This document shows, in pieces, positions 34,800 to 49,300 of a DNA stretch of 64,000 nt. The stretch lies in NCBI RefSeq assembly GCF_901709675.1, contig NC_051098.1, forward strand, positions 14,999,464 through 15,063,463, in the 5' to 3' direction. The notes under the pieces are model-generated. The model was not told where the DNA came from. It saw only the letters and a program-made list of their open reading frames with translations, and did no database searches. Position numbers and translations under genes: made by a program. Position 1 is the stretch's first letter. Each line of letters opens with the position of its first letter. This stretch comes from Syngnathus acus (taxonomy: Eukaryota; Chordata; Actinopteri; Syngnathiformes; Syngnathidae).

Positions 34800-35850
34800 T
34801 GCAAAGAGACACAAAGGCAGAACTTGTGTTTGTCAGCAGCCTTTGACAGTGAGAGCACTCCACTTTGTGTCAAGAGTACGTCAGTGTGGTTTCATCTCAC
34901 ATGTAGCACTCAGGAGAATTACAACCTTGCGTGTATTATTAGCTTCTGTGTGAGTGTGTGTAGGTCGGTGTACGTACATGTGCGCTAAATGCACACAACG
35001 AAGCGATGATTGCCTTCTGGACGACTCACAAACACATACATGGGCCGCATGTGTAAGAAGTGGGTTCTTTTACAGGGACATGCCGAGGTGCTGTGATGTT
35101 GTAACTTGTGTGTTTGTGTGTGTCATGACAGCAGGATCGCGTGGGTAGTGCGAACCCTTCACAGTGGTTGGCCTCTACACACTCACGACAAGAGGTCACC
35201 ATTCGTGATTGCGACTGATGAACAGATGAGATGAATACCGCCAATGTATGGTAGCTAGTATGCACGGTAGGTATTGTAATTTTGGGTGTGTTTGCCCCGC
35301 AACACAAAACGACTAGCTACGGCCCTGGGCGGAGCCAGCGATGATGTCACGGATATGGTTTTATCAGCAGCTTTTGCGTTGATGACCATTTTTGACTCTC
35401 ATGTCATTTTCAACATCCAGTCGCAAGAAGCACTTCATTCCAGATGGATGGATGAATTTTTCTTTAGGCAGTGACCAAAAGGAAACATCTGCTGGCTATC
35501 ACTCTAAAATGCAGCAGTGGAACATTTATCATTTTCATGCCTTTTGAGTTATTTTCTTTTGAAAGGAGGCCAAGTTCACATGTTTGCACATCCACAGTAG
35601 GAATAGCCCCCCCGTCCGCAGTCATCCAAATGTTTTATTTTGAAAGGGGAAGAAAATGCTTTTCAAGATGATTATCTTACGATAAAATATCAAAATACAG
35701 GCAAGTGAGGTATATTTGTCTTTCTATGGCTAAGGCGCGGCCGAGCCAAAGAAAGCCCGAGCGAATGATTGACACAAACGATTGTGAACGGATAATAGGA
35801 AAACAGCGAGATGCCGAGAATGATTTCTATACAAAAGGCAAAGGACTTTT
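34800..35850. other. Intergenic spacer
   Basis: No coding exon or clear repeat seen. Confidence 0.5.
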
Positions 35851-35856
35851 TTTATT
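35851..35856 (-). other. Candidate polyadenylation signal of mme
   Basis: First good AATAAA on the minus strand beyond the mme stop, about 1.46 kb downstream; it would give a 3'UTR covering 37313 to about 35830. Confidence 0.4.
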
Positions 35857-37313
35857 GCCGCCTGCAGTTACATGTGAATAAGAAAAGTCCTTCAAGAGCA
35901 TAACCTTCCACAAATAACGGCATGCACCTTACAAGCGATGCCAACGGACACACAGACTGAAAATCCAACAAATACAGGATTCTAATTTTTGCCCCCTCCA
36001 AAGTACAAAATAAAGCTCCCCCACTTTTTTTTAAAATATTTGCCACCCCTACAAAGTCAGACACAAGTTTTACAAAGATTATAATGCTCTGTCAGCTCAT
36101 ACGCGATCCTCTTACACTGTGCGAGTGTACCTAATATTGTGACCGAGGCAACAACAACCCCCCAAAAACAAACCGAGGAGCTTTTTTCAACTTGAAAAAT
36201 AGCAAATGCTCTTAAAGTTTAGTACCATGTTCCATATGATGAAAGAGATATGGGTAGGCAAGTTTCCCTTCTTCACACGCCTGATTCAAACCATCCGGAT
36301 CATTATTAAGGTTCTACCCAGCTTGCTGATGAGGTGATTATTTGAATCGGGTGTGCTGCAGTAGGGCGACCTGGAAAACAGCCAGGACAGCGGTTCCTTA
36401 AAACCGGACTTGGCCAACCCATTGCGCAAATTTCCTTACACTCTTCTGCATACACAAATACACCGAATGTCATAAAACGTAATAACCCTAACCGCTAACC
36501 CTAATTTAACCCCTGCAGCGAATTCCTCAAAATCAAGTGACTCACTCCAACCACCGAGCCGAACTGCCAAACCACAATCCCGAACCCTGACCACAAATGT
36601 CCTATCTCTAAACCACAGCCCTAACCCTCCCTCTAGTTTAGTACGTAACTTTAGAACGTAACCGCTGATCAATCCCTAAGAGCGGCACCACAGGTCATGT
36701 AAGGCATTGCGATTGGCGTGACAAACAAACAGGCAGCCGTGACAAAGCCACAAATGGAACCGAGCGTGTTGATTGTCATCTCGAAGAGGATCTAAAAAAA
36801 GAACGAAGTGAAAGTACTTGACGGAATAAACATCAGACCTGCAGGAAACAATTCAGTGAGAGTAAATCACAACGAACATGTTTGTTGCAAAAAATAATTG
36901 CCTGATCTGTAATCATTTAGCTCAGCGGGACGTATGGAGAGATAAGATGAAGGCTGAAGACAGTCCTACATAACAGCACAGTGGTTTCAGCCCTCTTCTG
37001 TGGGCGTTTGGTGTATTTATAAGCCAGTGGGTTGGAGTACATTAACCCTTGTGCAGTACAGAACATGAAAAAAAAAAGAAAAACAATAAAACAAAGACTT
37101 ATTATTGGCTGTATCCAGTTAGGATCATTTGATGAAACACAGAGGTGACGGTGTTCCATCTGTTTGGGGAGCTTTACAGTCAACGTTGCTGTTCTCCGAG
37201 GAAGTGCGCGTACGGTACGGCGGCCCCGCCTCGGCCAGATGGAGGAGATTCCACTTCCTACGTGAAGTCCGAGGACCGACGGTACGCGGAAGTCCACACG
37301 GGCCCGTCGCGGA

Positions 37314-40300
37314 TCACCACACGCGGCACACCTTGTCCGATACCATGTAGCTGCTTTGGTTGCAGCCGTACACCTTGGCGAACTCTGGGAAGTTCTGGAG
37401 GGACCCCAGCACCCTGACAAGCAAATCAGATCAAAAACAGAACATGTAGTTTCTGTTCTATTATATTAAAAAAACGAATCGTTTAACTTCCTTAGCAATT
37501 TTAGCTAGTTTTGGTCGATTTCAATAACCTTGAAGCCCCTACCTGAATTTTCCCGGACTGTGCTGATCGACTTGGATGGAACTCAAAGCGTCTTCCCGTC
37601 GCCGCGTTCCACACCACACCTAACGGCGATTATAATTGATTTGATATTTGAAGCACAAATCAAGTTGTTATCCTTCAGACCGCAAGCTAATCAACTCCAC
37701 ACAATGGACGGCATTCTCAACGTCTTATTATTTATCTAATCATTCATCTGGCAAATAATTGTCTACTACCTGAGCAAAGTTGAGGAAGAAGAGTTGATCG
37801 TGATTAAGGTCGAGCCCTGGCAGCCGTGGTTCCTCACCGTGTTTCTTCACGTAGTTCTGATAGGCCTGCAAACACACAAGACACGTCGCTGTTTGTGTCA
37901 ATATATGAAAATGTGAATCTAATTTTGGGCGCCGAACAACAGAATAATTGACAAGCTCTACTTGTCAGTCAGACTTCTCCAGTTAATATTGGCAAGAGAA
38001 GACAGTTGTGTCCCAAACGTTGCTTCCGGGCTCATTACCTGATAGGCCTGTCGTACTCCTCCGTTATCAGCAATGTTCTCCCCCAGGGTGTTGTTACCTT
38101 TTAGCTAGAAAAAGGGACAACAAAGAGATCGCAGCGTAAACAGCAATCCAGCACACACCAAACAAATCTCTTTCTTCAGAATGGAAGAAACGGTTTGAAA
38201 AGGAAACGGTGCCTGGGGGAAAATAAATAAGTACCGCGGGGGAGTTTGCAATCTGTCAACAGAGGGAAAATATGAAAGCGTCCGTGAGGCAGGGAGGAGA
38301 TGAGCCGAAGTGACAGATGTGTGAAATAAACGGGAGAAGGTACGACTTTTCGGGATACCGTACGTTGAGTCCGTTGGCCAGGTCCCAAGAGAAGTTGGCG
38401 TACTGCTCCACGATGCACGCTGAGAGCTCCAAGAACCTTTGAGCCGAGTCCTCCGTCCACCAGTCTTTCAGGTCGCCGTCTTTATCGTATTTACGGCCTT
38501 GAAAAACAGCAAATACATCACTTTGATAAATAAATGAAAAAAAAAAACGTCAGGGGTTGACTGAAATCCAAAGAGCATTAATGCGCTTCCAAATGCGGAA
38601 TGGTCTCTTGTCATTTTTATATTTTATTATTTATTGGAATACTAAAAGGGGGTTTTTGGTTTACGGGAGTCCTGATAGATGAGTTTTTTTCCGATTAGGA
38701 ACACGATAAACAAGTCTCTGCGGTGACACCCTCGATGATCTCTGCACTTCCATTTTTTCCCAAAATTGTAAATATAAGTTGGCCTACAGTGGTAGTTAGC
38801 CTTACATCCCTCATCGCCATGGCAACTCAGGCGCAAACCAAAGAGCCCCTGAAAATTCATCGGTTTACCTGCCATTGATTTTACTTTTAACCATGTTTAA
38901 ATATTAGCTTTGCTGCTTCTCAATCGTTCACGAGTTCACACATACACGCATGTTTCCTGCCGTCTGACCTCGAGACCCGCAAGGTCACGTAGCCGGGTGC
39001 CCGGTTGGTATGACGAAACAGGGAAGGGATTATTTAGACTAAGTTAGCAACCTACCGATGTTGTCAAAACCGTGCATGACCTCGTGGCCGATGACCATGC
39101 CGATTCCTCCGTAGTTGAGAGATTTGGCCTGGCCTTTACTGAAGAACGGCGGCTGCAGGATACCGGCGGGGAATACTAACGGAAGAGAGGAGACAGAAAG
39201 ATTTGCAGACCTGCTTCGAGTAACAACATGGACAAGATGAATTGTGGTTCAGCGGATCGAAAAAGTCTGCACTGATTAAGACCAGGAGAAGCCGACTAGA
39301 CCGGTTACAATTTATTTGGGGTTAAACGGAGACACTTTAAATTGTGTGATAGGTTAATTTTGGATTCCACTTGTGAGAGGGTGTGCACATTTGTGCAACC
39401 ACTATCTGATATTTTTTTTCCACTTGAGTTGAACACATGTCAGATCATTGGTGGAAAAGGATTTGAGATGATTTATTTTGGTCTCATATTTTTCATTTCT
39501 CATGGTCACATTTTTTGTCAGCAAAAAATCTAAAGCGGGTGTGCAGACTTTTGATATCCACATTGTGAAAGTGGCATAGCGTATGTGGAATACTTATGAT
39601 GTTTTTTCTCCACGAGTAGAAGGCGTTAATGACAGCTGCTCCTGACACCCACCTGAAGACGAGCACAAGATTTATTAGAATAAAAAATGTTTTTTTTTTT
39701 GGTCAGTTTTTGGTTGGTTTTGTTCCATTTCATTTTAATGTCATGTTTTCCTACGTCTACTTTTCATGGATTGGCTGTGAGTTTGATTTGGGTCTTTACC
39801 TGTTCTCAATCAGCGCCTCCCAGACACACCTGTGTCTTATCCAGGTGTGCCTGGTTGTCTCGGTCATTTGTTTGTATTCAGTTTTGTGGTTTCTATCAGT
39901 CTATGTTGCGTTGTGGTTCGGTCTCGTCATGTTTTTTGTCGTGGCAAAGGTTTTCTTTCTTTGTGCTTACTTTCCATTTAAAACATACATCATTTTTTCA
40001 GTCTTACTCATCTTTGTTGACTTGCACTCTGAGTTTCTGCAGAATTTTCTTCTTGTTGTAGGCCGTGGTGTGCACGATGTTTTCAAAGAACTCGTCTACG
40101 CTGTAGTTGAGCTAACGCCAACACACAAGCCAGTTACGAAACATTTCAAAAATGAGATGTTCAGCCACGATAAAGCCATCGTGTATCACCTTACATCAGT
40201 CTGAAAAATTTGGCGGACACTCACGTCTTTGTACTCGTCGTTGAGGTAGTTATCGTCCATGATGTTGTCAGAGTAGCCGATTTGTTCCCGGATAGCGCGA

Positions 40301-43300
40301 ACCTGAGAAGAGGAACCAATTTTTCAAATGATCCTTCACTCATTCCAACGTCCAAATGGATAAAGGAGCTGTTTCCGCTACCTTTTCCTCTGCTGCTTTT
40401 TTGGTGACTGCATCCATCCAGGTCAGTTCCTTGAGGTTACTGATAAAGACATCTCGGATATCTTTAATCATCTCCTCCATCTTGGGCCGGAAGACAAACG
40501 AGTCAACGGGGTCATGGATTTGTCACATGGAAACGCAAAGCTACGACACACCGTTTAGTAACAATTAAAGTAATTTCTCTCATTATTATATAATTGGGTC
40601 AGCAGGTTAAAATAGATCTTAAAATAGTGATCCAGGGCATCAAACAGCCATCAGCACCCGGCGTTTTAAATCATCTCACTCAGTGCTTTTGGGTGGGTGC
40701 GTTCTTGCACATTCCTCAAAAATGACACACACCGTAAATCTCGATGTCATATCCCGCTCTCGCATGAGGAACGCAGCCTGCGTGTTCGTATTTGTGTGTC
40801 TTCTCGAGTTGTACGACCATATGCTGGTAAATAGACTGCAGCCTCAAAACACAATGGCCGACAAAGATTTATTTCCCGAGTGACTCACTGTGAGGTGAAA
40901 CTCACAATACCGTGGGTGTCATTTAAGAGCGCTGCTGCTTTACTACGTCAACAATTCTGGAACTTTTTATTGTTTCCCTATAATTCTTCTCTATATGCTA
41001 TTTTTTACAGGTTGTATTTTTATCAAGGGTTGAGACAACTTTTAAGACTTAGTATTGTTAGAAATGTTATCTTGATAACCTAAAACTGGCGTCAAACCCT
41101 AATTTGAAACCCCAAAACTGTCCTTAAATCCGAATTTGGAATGCTTGAAACTCCAATTTGAAATCTTAAACTCTAACCCAGGGTTAAAATTCTGGCCTGA
41201 CAACCTAACCCATGCTCAAAACCCTGAATCTGGTTTGAAACAACCCAACCGTATCTTAAAACATTAATTTATACCCGTAGATCACAGGTGTCAAACTCAA
41301 GGCCCGGGGGCCAGATACGGCCCGCCACATCATTTTATGTGGCCCGCGAAGACAAATTGTGCATCAAATTCGTGTGTCATTACTAGAATTGCAAATTGTC
41401 TTCACTTTTAATAGTATCTTTTTTTTAAAATATTTGACCAGTTTTTACTCGTCTGATTTTAAAATGAGTTATTTGTCAGTTTGTTTTGTAGCTTTTACTG
41501 TATATAATATGAGGTGCTCATACATTTATTTGGGTTGACAGTCATAATGGCCTGACTACAATGCGGCCCGCCAAAAAAATGAGTTTGACACCCCTGCCGT
41601 AGATGTTGAATGGAATTTACTCAAACGTGAAATGGACTGAAAGAAACCAAAAATGGACTGACCATCTTTTTGCTGTTATCAGAGAAGGCCTCCTGCACGT
41701 AGAGGCGCCCGACGGCATTGTACATGGCACTGCTGACAAACACAGCGCACTGACGCCACACCGGTTCCTCCGCCGTCGCGCCGTGCATCGCCTACGAAGA
41801 AACACAACACGTCCGTTTGATACGCGAAACCATTCGTGACCAATTTGTCTATCAACATCCCGGGCCGTACTTTTTTGAAGGCTTTGGCCGTATCCCTGTA
41901 CGCTTTGCTCAGGTGATCCACCATCCCTGAAGCGAAACGCCACATCAAGTAGTTCTGCACGTCCCTGTGAGGAGACGACGAGGGAAGGCCTTCAGAAAAC
42001 GTGACGGATCGATCGGATCGATCGATAACCCTCGCGAGAGCCGCAAATATGCGTGAGCCGTGTTTATTACGAGTCGCGTACCTCTTTGAATATTTGGCCA
42101 GGAGTGGGTTGAGCTTTTTGAAATAGTTGGGGCTCAAGTTTATCACCTCCTCTGTGTCTGTGACGGTGATGTTGACTGTATTCATTATCTGGGCGGTGAA
42201 ATAACTCCAGTTGAATGGCTTCGGGACAAAAACAGAATATATTAGCACGAGGACGGGAAGGTGTAGGAGAGGAGAGTTCCCGACGGTTTACCCTTGATTC
42301 CACTTCGAGGGTGAAATTGGCGTTGAGATCTCCAAGTTCCATCCGGTTATAACGCAACTCTCGATCGTTAGAGACACTCGGGGAATCGTTAGCCTTGGAG
42401 AAGAAAAGAAAGAGGTTAAGAGTCAACTCATTTCTCCATTTATCCACCCCCCGGTCTCTCTGAACCGTGAGCTTAGCCGGAGTGCCGTTCCAGGAACAAC
42501 AAACATCTCTGGCGCCTTTGAGTTCTGTAAATGTCAGAGTCTGCACAGCAGTCGAGATGGCTTTGTGGATGTCGGCCGTGTGTTGGTCGGCAGGTGAAGA
42601 GTGTGTGACGGTGTTGAGATCTGAGTTAAAGTTGTTTTTAATTTGAGCCCTCTTGCCACTCAAAACACTTTCCCCCATTGAAATGAACGGAAATGCTATT
42701 AATCCGTTCCAGCCCTCACCAATAAAATCCGCTAGCAAGATTCCAATGTACCTGCTAACCCGATGGGAAAGAACCAAACCTACTTTGAGAAACGTGCTGT
42801 TGATTGTAAATGTTACGACGCTCCTGCTCCAGTCTAAGATGACGTTCTACATCTTAGCGCCAAGACTGTGAGTAACGTGCTTACCTCGGCAATGCCCCGC
42901 TCCAGCTCCATTACCCGCGCCACTTCCTCTCTGATCAGCGTCTCGTTGACGGACAGACCTCGGTCCGTCCGGATCAGCTTCACCAGGTCAATCGCAAAGA
43001 GCTCGTAGAGCCGGCACGCCTGTCGAGCGATCACGATCAAACGAGACAAGCGAGAGTGAACGAGGGCTGTCAGTTGTTTAAGTTCAACCGTCACGGACCA
43101 GGCGGCGATCGCGCTGCGTGCGTTACACACAGAACAAACACACGGCCGGTGGCAAGCTGTGAATCCGGTCGATTGCTTCTCTGAAGTGAGATGAGCCCGA
43201 ATACTGCTGGCAGTTAGTTATATGCTTCAGAGCTGATTTTGTTACGTATCAGTGGACAACACGATAAAACCAAACAAAAACATTCCACCCACTTCTTCGT

Positions 43301-46300
43301 TCGATCCATTACAAGCATGGTCACTTTTGGACCAGACGCCCAGACTGTGCTGCTGCTCAAACTGCCAAAGAGAAAACATTTTCAGTGGACGATATTTGAA
43401 TGTTTGCTTGAGTTATTTCACACGTACATGAATGATGTGTGATTTGGAGTCCCGTTCATCAACGTCGACGTACATGGACACCAGGAGAATATTTTGATAT
43501 TTCACATTCAACTTAGCTATGACATCCTCCACCCGCCATGTTTTACCTGCCGGAAGAGACTCAATAAGAATGTGTGGATAGTACAAAAACAAAACGAGAA
43601 GGAGTACTTCACCATAGTCGGAGTCCCAATTGTCCGCAGCCATGGGCCACTCAAAGACATCAGGCAGCGTCATGAACAAAGGACTACCTCCCTTTTGCTC
43701 CGTTAGACCTTTGGAAAAAACACTTCATCATCCAGGGGTCATTTTCCATGGACAATTTATTTATTTTATTTTATTTTATTTTATTTTATTTTATTTTATT
43801 TTATTTTATTTATTTTATTTATTTTATTTATTTTATTTATTTTATTTATTTCACTCACTGTCATTGGTGCAGGACTTGTAGAGGGTCTTTGCCTTGCTGA
43901 GAGCTTCCGCTTCATCCTCCACATTTTTTTCAAGAACACCTACAAAACAAGAAACAAACATAAAATTTTTACTTGGCAAGCGCTCTTAAACAAACAAAAA
44001 AACTACCATTGTTTTAAAATGTCTTTATTTATACTCTATGAACCTACAGATTTGATTTGAGTAGTTACAGTCCATCGTAATATCTCATGTTTTACGAAAA
44101 AAAAAACATCTTGAAGCAAGCAGAAGGCTCTTAAACATAAATCAACATCCCATCAATGACACAGCCAAGTGACGGGACAGAACAGAAAATAATTTGTGTC
44201 ACATTGAGGCCGCTTCAATGCGAAACCGTCGACATCTCCGGTTTGCGGGAAAGCAGACGAGAAAATGGGTCGAAGCTACATCCAAACACGGTCTCTAAAA
44301 GTGTTTCATTTATCCACTCTGCCCTCATTTGCCTTAGCTGCCAGTGAAAACACTCTAAATTGAATTCAATATCCAATCAAAAGGTTAATTATTTGCTTTT
44401 TTGCTTGACGTTTGCAAGCCTCCGGTGGACTCATTCCATTTTCATTTGCACTATTTATGTGCCGGTTAAATGTTAATGAAGAGAGAGCCTTTGGCGGGGC
44501 GCTCGCAGCTAAAGGGCACGCCGTGGCGTGCGCGATCGGATTAGCGACTGCTTTGGCGCAAGTGTTTAACTACAGCGAGGCTATAACTCAAACACGCCAC
44601 GCGTACGTCTTACACTTAAGGGCGCGCTTTTATCGGAGAATGGATTTTACGTTTGTTTAAGGCATCCTGTCTGCTTGAAGCAAAGCGTTTAAATAGCTCA
44701 CGAGTCGGATTAACCTTGATGATCTTAAATCACGCCCGCCTGAGTTCCCGCCGACCTTTACTAGTAATGCATATTAAACCAAATTATATGATTAGCTTGG
44801 CTGGACGGAGATCCAGAGCTGCTTTCGATAAACACCTGCATCATACCAATAACAAAAGGTAAGCAGACCTGCATTGAGTTCCGTGTATTGGACATTCATG
44901 CTAACGCTAATTAGCTTAGTGCTGTACTGATGAGCTGAGAAGAGCTGCGGTATTTCCATTCATTTCAATGGGAGGGGAAAAAAAATAATATTTTTTGGAG
45001 GGTGTATCCCTGTATATAATTCTTGATCCTTGGGGTATTTTGTCAAAAACAAGAAAGTCACAGTCCTAACTAGGAACTGTTTTAAATTCAAACATGCACA
45101 ATACGTCTTCCACTTCCTTAAAATATTTGTCAGCACAACAGCTCATTAAAGTGCATCAGCTCCTTCACAGCATAAATAGTTGATGTCGCGGGCAATTATC
45201 ATCGAACCCTCGGCGATCATCATCCGTAAACTTATGTCGCTGTTACGTGTCTTGTCAGACGTGTTTGGTAAAATGGCTGCTCAGTGTCAAAGTGACGGCA
45301 CACCCGAGACCTGAAATGCGGATTTATTTCAACTGGCTTGTCGTTGTTTTGTATTCACGGCAAAGAGGAAAACATTGATTTTGGAACGTTGGCCTGGTTA
45401 TAAAATGTTCTGTATTGTAGCCAGTAGAGTGTCGACTGAAAGGCCGCGAGCGAAGGTTATATATGAGCCTGTAAAAAATATGCCACTAAAGCAATATTTG
45501 CCGGCATCAACATGGAATTATTTCCAGGCTCATACAACGACGTGGCACGCCGGATATCGCCGAGGGCGCTTGAGTTTGACATCGAAACATAAACGATGAC
45601 GTACGCTTTGACAGCCCTCACTAAAAGAGAAATATCACACATTTTTAGAAGAGTTCCTAGGTTCCTTATAAAGTTTTTTTTTTTTTTACAGTGTAGTGGA
45701 CGATATGGAGAGTAATATTTTTTCCAAAATATAATTATTATATACTTTTTTTAAGACTAAGATTTTAAGATTGGTTTCAAATGATGTTGCTTTGGAAAGA
45801 CACATTTACTTTTTGGACATTTTATATTCAATTATAGATATTTTCATGGGGTTACTTTTTCTGCTATTTATTCCAGAGCTGAGTCCTCATGTAAGCAATA
45901 AAAAAAAGTTAATTTTCCACAGTATCGTTACTCTAACGAGATGAAAATGATTCCATTTTCCAGCTGATAAATTAGACTCCGCCCCTTCATCACCCCGCCC
46001 GTTACATTTACCACTTTGTGCTCTTCCAAGCAGTAAATACTTCATTTGGACACATTATGACTATCAATACTACAATTAAATTTGCTTAATTGTGTTTATT
46101 GATCCTCGATAAAATATTATTGATAATGCATTATATTCCGTTATTCCATCATAAATAAACATTTAACTAATAAAGACGTATCATCATAATAAGGGTCATC
46201 AAGCTAAGTATTTATACCATGATTATCTATTTTACAAGAAAGCTTATGTGACGGAATTATTAACCACCACATTCTAATTAATTCATAAATCATTAATAAA

Positions 46301-49300
46301 CAACTAGTGTTTTACAACGAGCCCCGCCCATTGATTGCTAGCAAAGGAGCAAGGTGGGCTCACCACTTGGCAAGCAAACGGGGTCACGCTCATAAATCTC
46401 CATAAACTTCTCAACAAATGAATTTTTCAAGCATTTGTGAAGCGTTCAGAAGGGAATCCTCTATTTGTTGACGGACATGCTCGAATTGGACTTGAAAACA
46501 GCTTTTGTTGCCAACTTCCACAAGCAAAAATAAACACGAACATGTGTGTGTATAGATCACGTCTGTCGAGGCCGACGGCGTGACGGAACGATGCTTGTGA
46601 TGTGGCTTTCGGCCGCTGATGAGCCCCCTTGTATGCTCGAAATACAATACGGGATTTCGACAGAGCTGCTGTGAGTCTGTTTTTTTTTTTTTTTTTATAT
46701 CCCTTCCCCCTGGTTTTATTTCTTTTCAGGCTGACAGCAAATATGAAAAAATACATCAAGCAATAAATGCGTAACCAAGATTACTCGAACGAGACGTTGA
46801 GCAATGTTTATTTTGCTCGTGTGTGATTTTGCATGTCAGGCCAGCCAAGCGGGAAAGAGCAACAGATTATATTTGTTTGTTATGAAAACAAAACGCTTAA
46901 CGAGATAATGCTGGCCATTTGTACATATTTACTACAGTGAACAGACCGGCCTTTGGAGCCGTTACATCTCGTCCCGCGGCAAATTAGTGACGGGAAGCAG
47001 AAGCCGGAATTTCATTTGAGCGCTTCACTAATGACGCTTTACAAATATTCAATATGCCCTTTTATCGCTAAAAGCGCCCTGTGAGGAAAAAGGACGGAAG
47101 CATTAAAATTGTCTGCATAATCAATATTATGTTGAGCTGCGGAATTACATTTTTTTGGGGGGTTTCAATACGCAGCGCTGACTTGAGATGCGGGTTTAAT
47201 TTGTTCCGTAACTCAAAAACACTTGTTACTGTCCAGCAAGTTTTATTATTCGAGTCCACGTATTGTCACTTTAACAGCTTTTGGGCAACTTCCAATATCG
47301 TATTTTCGCCAGAAAATCCAATTTGACTTTAGAAGATGCACTGAACTATTCATTCAGTTTCGTCCGTGGAAGACATTAACGCTACGCAACACTCAAATAC
47401 TACCAGAGAGAGATTTTTAGTACGGATGTTTATACGTATAGATGTCCAATCGGTAAAATACCGCACACGTTAGTGTTTTCGATAATGTGTCCCCCTCCGG
47501 GCTGTCCAGATTGTAAAGATAAAGTGCAACGAGACACGCTTTGCCTTTTCCTTCCGCCTTAAGCAGAGCGTAAACGGAATGATTTCACAAGTGATAGTTA
47601 CGAGGCCTTCCGTAGCCGTTCGTCGCCTACCACTGAAGTCAGAGTTAACAATTTGATTCATCGCTAATAAACATTAGCTGTTCTTGTAGGCTTTTCATGC
47701 CATTTTTTTTGCTTAGCGGATGCTTGAAGGTGTTGTTGTTTTTATTTAAGTTTTAGCCAAGCAAGTTACAAGTCTGCAACTCAAATTGATGCCAGCCGCG
47801 GTAATGACGCTAACGACATTTCGGCTTCGGAATGCTAATGCTAAAACGCTAACCGCGTCGGAACGCGTTTAATTATGTGTGTCTTGAAATTTTAGACCCC
47901 TCTGGAATTCATCCCGTCATCATATACCCGACCGGGGAGCTGCCAATTGCTACTTGTCCTCTCGCAGAGAAACTGCAATCTAATCGAAAGCCGAACTAAC
48001 GTAAAGCTGTTATTAACTGTTAAGGAAATGGCCACGTTGGAATTATTAACTGCATTAACCGCAAAGTGTTTCTGTTGATTGTGTGCATTTTGATCGGAAT
48101 TTCAACACGGGCAGAAATTAATCCGACTGGAAGCTTCAGTTGAGGGGGGTCGGGGTCGTCCTTCAGGCAGTTGGCTCCACACCGACTGCAAATTGACAGC
48201 GGTGACCTCGATGCCTGCGGAAGGACCCTCTCACTTACAAGTATTGCGCGTCGTAAGGTGAGAAAGAATGTAACACAAGCTCGTTTGTATCCGCAGCCAC
48301 GCTGAAGACACGCGGCGGAGCTCCCTCAGCGGATCAGATCAACTCTCCCGGCATTTGTGACGGCTACCCAGTTTCGCTTCCTGAATTAACATACACTTTA
48401 ATTGACAAAATGAGTCCACTCCTCATCCCAATTGATATTCCATTTGTGACTTGGAAGCTAAAGTTTCGAAATCACCAGCAAGTTTCTATACGAAACGTCG
48501 CAGATATTTTTTTTCCACGTTTGGAAGGGGGGCCTGAAAATATATCCTATTCCATGTTTTTTTTTTCTTTTCCATTTACGCTGCCATGACGCACATCCTA
48601 TTATGCCACTTGAGAGCAGAAATGTTGTCACTTGAGCCATACAGGATAAAAGCAGGAAGTCAGATCATTTAAGTCAGATAATAACTACAGATCATTTTCA
48701 CTATAACGTCCAGTTGCGCAATCAATCCATATTACACACAGTATACACAACATTAATTTAAGAATAGAATCAGTACTTTGTATTAAATTTGGCTCCTAAT
48801 GAGGACAAGCACGATAGAAAATCCATGAATGGCTCATCGATAAGCAAAACACTGTTTTTCACTGTTCGTCATTAAGGAGAAAGGACGCCATGATTTGTAT
48901 TGTGGCCTTTATGTGTGTGTGTGTGTGTGCGTGAACAGACGCTGACCTTTGAGAACGACCGCCAATTCATCTTGCAGGATGCCAAAGGTGCTGTATCTCG
49001 AGCTGGTCTCGGGGATAATGTTTTTTTTCAGCCATCCCCCGCAGGCGTATTGGTAGAAGTTGTCGCAAGGGTCCACGGCGGCGTCCATGTTCTCAATCAG
49101 CCGAGCCGCTGCGCCGCAAAGAGAAAATCTATCAATGGGTCTTTTACATGAGGAATTTCATAACTCGGATGAATCGATGGCGCTCCATTCGTCTTTTCTA
49201 AAGCAGATGGAACCAAAACATCCCAAAATGTGCTCAGGTTGTATTTGAAGAGCTAGCGTTAGCTAAACATCATCTGACAGGGTAAATACGCTTGATTTGT

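Noticed and set aside
42067-42777. 236-residue minus-strand ORF covering an mme exon
   Set aside because: Only 42393-42292 matches neprilysin; the rest runs through introns on both sides.
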